The notes under the pieces are model-generated. The model did not search any database and had not been told where the DNA came from. It was given only the letters and a program-made list of their open reading frames with translations. From positions 105,600-169,599 of the forward strand of contig SSNU01000027.1 of the NCBI GenBank assembly GCA_012064415.1: a stretch of DNA of 64,000 nucleotides, in the 5' to 3' direction. The first letter of the stretch is position 1. Each line of letters begins with the position of its first letter. Source of the DNA: Gyrodactylus bullatarudis (taxonomy: Eukaryota > Platyhelminthes > Monogenea > Gyrodactylidea > Gyrodactylidae). A program made the position numbers and the translations under genes. Below, in pieces: positions 1 to 9,600 of this stretch.

Positions 1-448
1 AATAATAATGTCTATAAGGAAAAATAGATCTTTGAAAAACATTAATTTCGATCAAAGGAGTAGTGTAGAAGAATTCAATACCTATTTTACACATCATAAA
101 TCATAGAGATGACTTTTCTACGATAGAATTCTTCCCATCTTTTTCGTGTTCTCATATTTTCTTTCAATTTGAACAATTTTATGACTTGGTATTTTGTTTA
201 AATTTAATTTTGGCAAATTTCCGGATTCGCAATCAGGACGAACCTTAATTGGGTCGGATACAAAAAGACCATGGACCGCGATGGACCATTTAGTATAACT
301 TATTTATTACAATATTTTTTTACACATGAAACCTACCTTTAAAAGACGTGGACCATAGGTCCTTGGGGATCTAACAGTCTTGTGAAAAGAAGAGAGAAGT
401 TCGACAAGCAAGAGTTCAATTCCATGATAGAGTCAGTGTACAGCTAAT

Positions 449-1000
449 TGATATAAAGTTGGGAATCTACGGTTTTTACAGAACTCTCGATTTTTTCATC
501 TAGAACTCGAATTTGTTAAAGATTTTTTCGAATCTTACTCATGTTGCCCATTTTTAACTTTTGAAGAAAAAAATTCTGAAAAAAAATATATTCATGAAAA
601 ATATGGTTTACAAATTTCGATTTGGCGCCAAAATCCCATTTTTTTGATCTTGGAGCTGAAAATTTTTGTTGATTTGAATGTTGGAGGGTGATCAAAAATT
701 GATTTTCAGGATCAAGATTAGACAAGAAAATTAATTCAACTGAATCTGATCTTATGCATAATCACATTATCGTTTGGGAGCTGACCACTGTCCCACTTTC
801 AGATCAATAAAAATTTTCAGTTCAAAGTTCGAAAAAATGGGCTTTGGGGGCAAATTGAAATTTGTAAACCATATTTTTCATGAAAATATTTTTTCTTCAA
901 ACGTTAAAAGTGGGCAACATGAGTAGGATTCCAAAATATCTTTAACAAATTTGAGTTCTAGATGAAAAATCGTAGATTCCCAACTTCATATCAACCAACT
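449..1000. repeat. Foldback element, family A, full palindrome
   Basis: Two long inverted arms lie at about 449-720 and 775-1000 around a short spacer. Each arm reads outward-in from GTTGGGAATCTACG through a stretch containing TACTCATGTTGCCCA, then TTTCGATTTGGCGCC, and ends near the core CAGGATCAAGATTAGAC. Related copies sit at about 18575-19020 and 59112-59705, with decayed pieces near 54240 and 55280. No open frame of significance is present, so this looks like a non-autonomous foldback DNA element or MITE. The rest of 1-1876 is AT-rich sequence in which I see no gene. Confidence 0.75.
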
Positions 1001-1876
1001 TAATTTATATTTAACGTTTACACAACTCTGATAGGTCAAGAAAAACCTATTTGTCTTGGGAAGAAATAAAATAACTTTCTGCCGAAAAACAATAGCAATA
1101 GATTTCAAATATCCAATCACCTGCTAGATATTTATCATAGTTTAGAAGATAACTAGTTTTAGACCCAGAAAATGCCAATTTGAATCTCTGTTATCTCTTA
1201 AATGACAAGTCGACTTTCGAAAAAGAATTCAGATTCAGAATCAGCGTAATTATTTTTGTCAGGTTACAAATTTTCTAATTTGTGTGTGGAAATAAATAAT
1301 AATAATGGACATGAAGGGTTAATGATAGCAAAAAAATGAATTAATTATCAAAAATTGCTACCAAAACGTCATCTGGAGATCTTTCGAATTAATAAATTCA
1401 AAAACAAAAGAATTAATTTCAAATTGTCTATACAAATTACACAAGTTTCTGAATCATTTGGAGTCTGGACAGATTTTTTTAATGAAACAATGCATTGAAA
1501 AATACTTTTGGAATTAACCTTAAGAAGTATGAATAATGTATCTGAAAGAAATTTGTTAACCAAACATAGATTGGATTAGAGAATGTTTTCAAATAGAGTC
1601 GATTTTTTTATTTTTATTTTAATTAATTTTTGAAATAACTACCTGGGTGATAGATTTGTGTGTATAACCAAAAGGGTAGTCTGTTTCTTATTTTAAAACA
1701 GTTTTTATCTCTTTAATTTTCAGATGAAATATTCCATAATTATTCAGAATAAATATACAATATAAAATTTTATTATAAATGCCATAGGTAACAGTAAAAA
1801 TTGATCATGACGACAGATACTATGGAAATTAAATTGATTTTTACCAGCAATTTGTTCTACTTTGGTGAATGAAAAT

Positions 1877-2331
1877 TCAAATAATTATCTTGGTGGCGTA
1901 TCTCATCATAACGTTGGTAAGCTCAGAGATTTTATGGTTTATTATTTGTAAATCCATTGGCCTGAGAAATTTTTCAATAGAGTTGTCTTTGACAATTTGA
2001 TTTTCGTCATGAATGTTGCAATATTTCTTATGAGGAGCTGTGTAATGCCTACAGATTGCAAAATTCTCAGTTTCGCTAACATCTCTCCATACCCAGGAGC
2101 CAGTCAGGTACAGAATTGGTTGGTGTACAGCCATTTGTCGTATTCGTTCTGGTCGAATGATGCATTTCGTTTCCACAGCGTTTAAATAGTCACATTTCCT
2201 TCGAATCTCATACATGAAGTAAACATTTCGAGTTTGATTCTTATTCCCGATGAAGTAGGTGGGATAGTAGACGTTGTAGAAGCAGGCAAAGTCGGTGGAC
2301 GGGTATCTCACAAAGTAGTCATCCAAAGCAC
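1877..2331 (-). pseudogene. GT92 (DUF23) glycosyltransferase fragment, 5'-truncated
   Basis: This codes for the C-terminal about 149 residues of a glycosyltransferase family 92 protein and is paralogous to the intact gene at 4241-5803, in inverted orientation. Nucleotides 2127-2331 match 5343-5547 of the intact gene at 202 of 205 positions. From the codon after MAVH onward the two proteins drop to roughly half identity while keeping CRHYT, YCNI and DENQI. Just upstream of the matching block the frame meets an in-frame TGA, and the upstream half of the gene, including the DxD motif, is absent. A possible acceptor (TTTTTTCAG) at about 2370 does not rescue the frame. It is most simply a truncated duplicate; an isolated last exon of a larger gene is less likely. 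Confidence 0.75.
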
Positions 2332-2655
2332 AAATAACTCATTTATGGTCAAGCAAAATGTCAACTGGTTTCTGAAAAAAATATAAATTTCATACTCCTA
2401 CTCATAAGTAATCAGGTAAAAAAGTCCTTACCGCCCGGTTTAACTCTAATACATTTTTTCCTTACTGTACTTAAAATCTAAACTTTTGAAAAAATCAAAA
2501 ACATGAATCATAAATGATTGTTTCCGCAGATGGTTAATTTCTTCTCTTTCCATACCATTGCAATTAAATGATATTTAGATTATCAGGAATTCGAATTTAG
2601 TTAATACAAAATGCTTACCAAGCCCTGTTTAGTTTTACAAGTAATTATTATTATA

Positions 2656-3367
2656 AAGCTAGTTGACATGAAGATGAGAACTCACTTTTTTTACAAAAAA
2701 ATCAATATTTTTGTTCGGAAAGTCAGAAAAAACATTTATTTTTTGAATTCCAAAATGAAATAAGCCAATTTCTTTCTGAAAAAATTCAATCTCACCAAAA
2801 TCGTTTTTTGAATTCCGTAAATGCACCAAAATTACACTTTTTCAATTTTTGAGCTCAAAATTTTTATCGATTTCAAATATTTTGAACCAGTCAACTGAAA
2901 AATATTTGAGACCATCATAAGACAAAGAATTCGAATTAGGCCGTCGAGGAAGAATGGAATCTACTGATTTCAAGAAAAATTTAAACTCTTAAATCTTGGA
3001 TTATTCCCCATCTTGATAATCAATAAATTCAAATTTTTCGATTTACCACAATGATGAAGAATTTCTGTGAATTTCTGCAGCCCAAATCGAATTCTTTGCC
3101 TAATTTTAATCTAAAATATCTGCATTTAACTAGTTCAAATCTTTGAAATCAATAAAAATTTTGGATTCGAATGTTGAAAAAGTGGAAATTTGGTGCATTA
3201 ACGGAATTCAAAAAATGGCCCGATTTTGGTGAGATTGAACTTATTCAGAAAGAAATTGGCTTATTTCATTTTGGAATTCGAAAAATAAATGTTTTTCCTG
3301 ACTTTCCGAGCAAAAATAATGAGTTTTTTGTAAAAAAAGTGATTTCTCATCTTCATCTCAATTAGGT
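2656..3367. repeat. Foldback element, family B, full palindrome
   Basis: Inverted arms at about 2656-2960 and 3080-3367 begin with GACATGAAGATGAGAACTCA and its complement. They contain runs such as TTTTTTACAAAAAA and a block reading TTGAATTCCAAAATGAAATA. Sister copies are at 61246-61781, 58397-58792 and, as a single arm, about 36270-36500. There is no coding capacity beyond chance frames. The remaining sequence from 2332 to 4240 is AT-rich, and I see no gene in it. Confidence 0.7.
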
Positions 3368-4240
3368 TTAGTATAAGATATTTCGAGTTATGTTCAAATT
3401 TTTCGGAAGGTGACATAATAGAGCCGAAATTCAATCTTTAGGCGTTCAACAGCAAAAATCGATTGAATACTTACAGGTGAACTTTTTCATTCTTGGTATT
3501 TTTTGGTTCATGATTGTTTAATCATACTTTTATTTCATGAAATCATACAAAAAAATAGCTGGACCTTTTATGGGAAAATATATTGATGAAATGAAAAATT
3601 AGAAATTTAATGCAAAGCGCTCACATTTATCATGTCTCAATTAAGATTGGGTTAAGATGTCATGGTTTTTGAAGGAGAGCAGTACTCTAATGTAGACTTT
3701 CACACGAAAGTGGTCGTTGAGATTTTAGGAAACAGTGACAGTGAGTCTTGAAGGGTTTAGATGGAAGAATTTTCAGAAATCTATAATCTAATCAGAAATG
3801 CTTACATTAATTTTAATTTTATATATGCTCGCATTTTAGATGGTTCAAGTCTTTTTAATCTAATAACTCATTTTTTGCATCTAAAGAATAATTATTTTCT
3901 CAAAAAATAGTACCTATGTGTTACGTGAGTAAATTTCTATTTGTTACACGTTATTAAAGTAATTGAATTTCAATTATTTTTCGGACAATAATTTGGTCTC
4001 AAAACAGTAACTTTTGAACTTACTTTTTAAACTTTTTCCCCAAAAAAAATTTGAAGAAAAATAATAACTAATTAAATGAAATAAATAGTAAACTATGAGA
4101 TGTTGTCAACATAAACTAGGGAAGATACATTCATAAGAAATAAGATCATCATTGGCCTTACACAGCTTCCAATGGGAGAATTTGAAAAAAACATTTATTC
4201 TATAACATTTAGTGACTACTTTTAGAATCTCAAGGAATAG

Positions 4241-5803
4241 ATGTATACATTTCCAACTTATCTGAGGAATTCGTTAATCTTGATCATACTTTTTAGTTTA
4301 ATCTATCTAACAAATGTTTTACTGAGGAACAATGATCAAAAAGGGAAAATAAGCAGCAAAGCTATAGAAATAATCTCATCAAACAGTCGAGAGGAACACT
4401 TTGGCAAACCAGGATTTATACATACATTCTACCAACATAAAGTGAAAATAAATTCAAAAGAGAAAATTATCTACCAAGAACCAAAAGAGTATATTCCAGG
4501 TGAAGTTATTCCATATTACTCAGATATACTCGATAACAAGTTTAATAGACTCATCAATGAGAGTGTCTCTCTGGATAGGTTACAAAACCATCGAGAGTGT
4601 AGCGATGAGTGGAGTGAGCTCATTGATTCCCAGTTTATGTCCCTAGACAAAACAGAATCAGTGTACGCATTTTCTGCCTATTTAGACGAGTATTTGGAGG
4701 AGAGTCTGTTCGTTATTCGAGTGTTCATTTACAAAGACACGAAAGACTCTCGGACGATCTATGGAACGTTTGGAAATACGACAAAAGTGGAGTCTTACGA
4801 TCTAACACGGTCAAGGGCAGGGCTCCACGAGCTTAACACCTACAGGCCTGAGTCTTGGCGAGGTTATCTGGCCACGTTCTCAATAGACAGGGAGTCCCTG
4901 GATGGTAGAACTCCGTGCGTGGTTGGCGTGAGCGTTGGTGCTAGTCCGCCGATAGCCTTGCCGATAAGGCGGACTAAGATGAAAGAGAAAATGTACAAGA
5001 ACACACTCTGTATAGCTCCCCTGTACAATGTGGACAGATTCTCTCCCTCCCGAATTCTTGAGTATCTGACCATGCTGAGTAGGGTGGGGATAGAGAGGGC
5101 TGTCGTCTACTTGGGAGCAGATGTCCCTTGGTTCTGGAAGGAAATCTTCACGAACAACTACACCTCGGATATTAAAGTGGAATTTGTGAAATGGTACTTG
5201 CCGAACCCGAAAATCTTCCGCCTCGGCCAGGAGTTGATGACTAACGAGTGTCTGTTTCGTGAAATGGCCAGCTCCAAGTACCTATCCTTCTTCGATCTGG
5301 ATGAGATGATCGTGCCTGCAGCCAAGTACGACTCTGTGAACAGTGCTTTGGATGACTACTTTGTGAGATACCCGTCCACCGACTTTGCCTGCTTCTACAA
5401 CGTCTACTATCCCACCTACTTCATCGGGAATAAGAATCAAACTCGAAATGTTTACTTCATGTATGAGATACGAAGGAAATGTGACTATTTGAACGATGTG
5501 GAAACGAAATGCATCATTCGACCAGAACGAATACGACAAATGGCTGTTCATGAACCAATTGCTAGCATTCATAATTTCTGGCCCCCAAAAACTCTCAAAG
5601 GAAATGAGAATTATGCAATTTGTAGGCATTACACTGTTCCACGTATAAATTACTGCAACATTTTTGATGAGAATCAAATTTTAAAAGATAAAACTATCGA
5701 AAGATTTATAAATTTCTCGACCATATCAAACATTGAAAGGAAACTAGGTCGAATCTCTCAGATTTATTCTAAATATATTTTGCAAAACTCAGTCATTTTA
5801 TAA
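4241..5803 (+). CDS. Glycosyltransferase family 92 (DUF23) protein
   Basis: An intact single-exon gene of 520 codons. The predicted protein is a type II membrane enzyme with a short cytoplasmic N-terminus, one transmembrane helix at about residues 9-28 and a lumenal part. The GT92 domain runs from about residue 250 (CIAPLYN) to the end. It includes the acidic D-x-D-E motif FFDLDEMIVP (aspartates 352 and 354), expected to bind the metal and nucleotide sugar, and the family blocks CRHYT and YCN near the C-terminus. Known family members, such as nematode GALT-1, add galactose to glycans in the Golgi; the donor and acceptor here are unknown. The start is the first ATG of the open frame. An AATAAA lies about 35 nt after the stop. 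The central part is more GC-rich than the flanks and shares a near-identical 205-bp tract with the fragment at 1877-2331. Confidence 0.9.
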   Translation: MYTFPTYLRNSLILIILFSLIYLTNVLLRNNDQKGKISSKAIEIISSNSREEHFGKPGFIHTFYQHKVKINSKEKIIYQEPKEYIPGEVIPYYSDILDNKFNRLINESVSLDRLQNHRECSDEWSELIDSQFMSLDKTESVYAFSAYLDEYLEESLFVIRVFIYKDTKDSRTIYGTFGNTTKVESYDLTRSRAGLHELNTYRPESWRGYLATFSIDRESLDGRTPCVVGVSVGASPPIALPIRRTKMKEKMYKNTLCIAPLYNVDRFSPSRILEYLTMLSRVGIERAVVYLGADVPWFWKEIFTNNYTSDIKVEFVKWYLPNPKIFRLGQELMTNECLFREMASSKYLSFFDLDEMIVPAAKYDSVNSALDDYFVRYPSTDFACFYNVYYPTYFIGNKNQTRNVYFMYEIRRKCDYLNDVETKCIIRPERIRQMAVHEPIASIHNFWPPKTLKGNENYAICRHYTVPRINYCNIFDENQILKDKTIERFINFSTISNIERKLGRISQIYSKYILQNSVIL

Positions 5804-6059
5804 CAACCCTGATCAAACCTTGTGTGTCTCTTCTGAAAAAATAAATTCAAAATATATGTCATTGTTCATAATCATTAGGGAGGATGGTGAATTTTCTGAA
5901 TTAATTCTGAAATCTAATCATTCTTTCCTATTGAATCAAGTGTCCAAAATGTAAATATTTGAAATCGCCGTAAAATTTCAATGAATTATTACTACAATTT
6001 ATTTTTTTACTTTACAATGTATGAGAAGAAGTATCAAATTATTTAAAAACTACAAAACT

Positions 6060-6848
6060 TTATTTTAATTGTGAGATAAACTCCTCTAATGTGTAAAATA
6101 TAATGAATAAAATTAAAAGGACAGTTGTAAGGCATAAAAGTATGGAAATCGCAGTTAGATATATCTCAATATCCTTCCAAAATATATTCCCACATCCTTG
6201 GTAGGTTGTAAAACGATTTGAAAGTGCCAAGACACAGTTCATCTTGTAGTCTGGTAAGCAGCATGAGATTGGGAACTCTACACCATCAATTTCATAATCT
6301 TTAAAGTTATAAAATCCACAACAGTTCAGTTGAATTCCGACTTCCTGTAAGCTTTGATAGTACGAGTTCTTGTCATTCAATCGGACTTCATTGAAAAGCT
6401 GGTTGAACTTTTCCTTGTAGGTGACCATCTCTTCGTTAAAAATGAAAAATGTGGCAATACAACCAGCTAATAATCCCAAAGCAATAGCATAGGTGAATAT
6501 CATCATGGATAAATTGCGGTAAAAGGTTATTTTCTCAGAATTATGATAGAATATCATAATGAAGATAAACATGAGTACAAATATGGTCACGCCAAGGGAT
6601 GAGACGCAAATTCCAATTTCATAATCTTTCCTCAAACTCGATGTGTCCATGATGGTCCAATTTTCGAGAATATTGGGAAAACCAACTGGTCTATCCTCTC
6701 CCATGAGATATCCAGGATAGTATTGGATGAAATTACCCAGAATAAATATTGGAATCCCAATTATGCATACCCCGATTGCCAGTGCGATAACAGAAACTTG
6801 ATAAAAAGTTACTCGGGGGCTGATGAACTCTTCATCTGATGAATACAT
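6060..6848 (-). CDS. Tetraspanin
   Basis: Encodes 262 residues with the full tetraspanin plan: helices at about 18-40, 79-101, 115-137 and 232-255, a small first loop and a large second extracellular loop. The large loop has the diagnostic CCG (residues 176-178), a second cysteine pair (SCC at about 195-197) and further cysteines before helix 4 (NCV, GCG), enough for the usual disulphides. Tetraspanins organise membrane microdomains with integrins and other partners; no specific partner can be inferred. The gene is a single exon starting at a true ATG (6848). A TTTATT on the plus strand near 6000 supplies an AATAAA on its own strand. It lies tail to tail with the GT92 gene and in tandem with another tetraspanin 1.2 kb upstream, to which it is only distantly similar. 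Confidence 0.92.
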   Translation of the reverse strand: MYSSDEEFISPRVTFYQVSVIALAIGVCIIGIPIFILGNFIQYYPGYLMGEDRPVGFPNILENWTIMDTSSLRKDYEIGICVSSLGVTIFVLMFIFIMIFYHNSEKITFYRNLSMMIFTYAIALGLLAGCIATFFIFNEEMVTYKEKFNQLFNEVRLNDKNSYYQSLQEVGIQLNCCGFYNFKDYEIDGVEFPISCCLPDYKMNCVLALSNRFTTYQGCGNIFWKDIEIYLTAISILLCLTTVLLILFIIFYTLEEFISQLK

Positions 6849-8094
6849 GGTGAATAGGTTTTTGTGTGAAAAATGTCAATTCACTAATGACTGAAAACTC
6901 TAATGAAAACTACGTATAAAAAGAATATGGATTTATAAATTAAGCATTATTGAAAGATTTTATTTCAATTATTTATTAAAGTATACTTTTTATGAATATA
7001 GATGTTGACTGAATATTCAAGAATTTGACGATCCAAAAAAGCTATTTAATAAATCGTATTTACTATTTGTATTAATAAATAAAATTACTATGAATAATAT
7101 TCATTGAACATATATTATGATTACTTATATGTATTAGAATAGGTCAGCCTTAATCTCATTTTGAAGATTATCGAAAGCTAAGCATTTTTTCATATAAAAT
7201 CATACGTTTTCGAGTTTGTTCTGATATACGAAATCTCGATTGAAAATGACAATTTTTGAGCTCGCGTCAAAATTTTTTCAATGAATTTCACTACGAGAAA
7301 GGACAAAATTGAGATTTTTGAATAGTTTTTGCAACATTTTTAATAAAAATAGGGCTTATAATAAAAATTGAGTGTTCTTTCACAGGAAATTAGGTAAATT
7401 TTGATGAGTTTAGGGAAAATGAGATTTTGTATATCAGAACAAAAATTTTCATTTTGATTTTCATACTGACGAGTCTAAAAGAGGATGAAACGCGCGTATA
7501 AGTCTCCTATATATTATTTCTAAATGCTTTGTGAGTTTCTTTCGTACCAGTCTCTGTGAAATCCATTCGTAAGCTGTAACATTCAACGACATGGGCTGTA
7601 CTATTAATTAATAATTTTAGGTTCATCTATTTTTAAACAGCTGTTTTCGATGAATTTAGGAATAAATTCACAAAACAGAATAACTTTGAGTTGGCGCCAT
7701 TTTCAGATTGAGTTCAAAACTTTTGGGAATTTCAAATCAAGACATTGATCAAACGTTATTTTTCAGGATCACCATTAGACAAGGAAACCGGTTATCACTA
7801 TTCGATTTTCAAATGAACCGTCTATTTGAACTGATCCTGGAAGTGGATCCTATAGGAAGTGGAATTTTGGACGATAATGGAGTAAGAAATCTCAACGACC
7901 ATTTTTTTAGCATGTCTTATTATTATGATACTGAAAAATAACGTTTAATTATTCTCGCAATTTCTCTAAATTTCTAAAATTTTTCTTCGAATCATAGTGT
8001 TTTTTTTGATTTTGATGTAAAAAAGCATTCTGAATTTTGCTTTAAGTATGTATTTCTTGAAAATAATTTATTTAAAATAAAGATAAAAAAATTA
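6849..8094. repeat. Gene-free AT-rich spacer with decayed foldback sequence
   Basis: No gene is visible. At 7219-7238 and 7430-7450 there is an inverted pair, GTTCTGATATACGAAATCTC against GAGATTTTGTATATCAGAAC. Near 7766 a copy of the family A core CAGGATCACCATTAGACAAG appears beside a GGCGCCATTTT stretch, so at least part of this spacer derives from the same foldback family. The open frame at 7708-7941 falls in this repeat, and I do not treat it as a gene. Confidence 0.45.
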
Positions 8095-8832
8095 TTATTC
8101 AAAACAAAATGTAAAAGTTGGTGCTTTCAAGAGGCTGGCTAAAAATGCCAAGCCTAGCGCTGATATCGAACCGAAAAGAATTAACAATGCAATTCCGTAT
8201 TTCAGCTCAATTTTTTTCCAGAACATCGGCTCACAAGGGGGTTTTGTAGATTGTTCTGATGGCGACAAGACGCAAATATCCTTGAATTGTTCATTACAAC
8301 AGTTCAAAGGAACATTTCCATCAAAATCTTGATATCCGTGAATACCACAGCAGTCCAATTCTTGATTCATAATCGTAAGATTGGCTGTATAGTCTTGTGG
8401 ACTGATTTCCTTTTGTTTCTTCAGATAGGTTGTCGCAAAAGCTCGATAATTCTTTCTTTCGTGAATGTAAGCAAAAGAGATCCCAATAGCTGCTATCAAG
8501 AGTACTGCAGCCCCGGCAATATAGAAAATCAAAGCCCATTGTATAAAGTATTTACTGACTATCAATCCAACAATACCCAGGATAATCATGAATGCTCCAA
8601 GACCAACGATTACATCTCCCATGCGAAAACCATTCATGGTTGCAAAGTCATAGTCTCTTGTTATCCACTGAACCTTGTCTCGTTCCCAAGTTGAGCCGAG
8701 ATTATCAAATCCGGGAACTGACCCTTTCAACAAACTCAAGGGTAAATTTTGAATTAGCAGACCATTGAAAACTAAGCCTGCGCCGAGGCCTAACACGATT
8801 ATATTGACTATAGGAAATATTTTATCACACAT
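8095..8832 (-). CDS. Tetraspanin
   Basis: A 245-residue tetraspanin read from ATG at 8832 (MCDKIF). The frame stays open upstream to 8862 but offers only a GTG there, with a stop beyond, so the ATG is preferred. Four hydrophobic helices flank a large loop containing CCG (residues 161-163 from this start), a second cysteine pair (NCC), and further cysteines at DIC and PPC. It is a single exon on the same strand as the tetraspanin at 6060-6848. A TTTATT at about 8068 gives an AATAAA just beyond the stop on its strand. The function beyond membrane-domain organisation cannot be told from the sequence. Confidence 0.9.
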   Translation of the reverse strand: MCDKIFPIVNIIVLGLGAGLVFNGLLIQNLPLSLLKGSVPGFDNLGSTWERDKVQWITRDYDFATMNGFRMGDVIVGLGAFMIILGIVGLIVSKYFIQWALIFYIAGAAVLLIAAIGISFAYIHERKNYRAFATTYLKKQKEISPQDYTANLTIMNQELDCCGIHGYQDFDGNVPLNCCNEQFKDICVLSPSEQSTKPPCEPMFWKKIELKYGIALLILFGSISALGLAFLASLLKAPTFTFCFE

Positions 8833-8862
8833 GATAAAAGAAGCTTGGCTTAACAACTGCAC

Positions 8863-9600
8863 ATGAAATTATATATAATTAATACCTCCAAATAAAAATA
8901 AATGTTCAACCTCTTGAAATTTATAATTTCGCAAAAGTAACTCTAGAAAAATGTACTTTAAATAATGAAAACTGGTTTGAATTTTATTTGATAATTATTT
9001 TTTAATAAAAACCTTATTCAATCCTTTATAATCCGATTTTGGATTTTCGAATTATTCCCTAAAGCCTTACTGAGTAGTTTATACGCTACGAAGTTCAATA
9101 GACGAAATTTTAAGTAAAATAAGAAGATAATCTTGCTTCTTGAAAAATTTGGTTGGAATACAGAAGACACATTGTCTTCACTAGCAACAACAAAGAGAAT
9201 TTCTGTGACGACTTTCTGTCTAAACAAAAAATTGGAGGAGGAAGGTAGAAATAAGCACGAATAGCCATCCAAAGTTAGATAGAAATGTAAAAACCACATA
9301 TCCTCACTTGATAGAAGCTACAGAGGATTGCATTTTTTTAGTTTTTCATACATATCTAGCCGGAAAAATATAAGATATTGTAAACAGAAATGTAGAATTT
9401 AGCAATCGTTAAGCTTTTGAAATCCTAGAAAATAGCTAGATCAATTTGATTACTCGAGTTAATTTCGAAAAAGCGTGAAATTTCTTTCAATGCTTGATCT
9501 GAAAAATTTCAATATACCGTGGATGCTCGGACGTTTTTGATAAACACCGGATCCCTGAGCAAGATCACTTTTTGTCATAGAAAGAAGATATACTCATTAT
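8863..9600. other. No recognisable gene
   Basis: AT-rich spacer. A 93-codon open frame on the minus strand (9018-9299) has no recognisable domain and no splice or polyadenylation context to support it. Nothing else stands out. Confidence 0.4.

Noticed and set aside
5282..5677. 131-codon frame on the minus strand
   Set aside because: It is the antisense shadow of the GT92 gene; the similar plus-strand frame near 1997 mirrors the GT92 fragment in the same way.
8287..8694. 135-codon frame on the plus strand
   Set aside because: It is the antisense shadow of the tetraspanin at 8095-8832.
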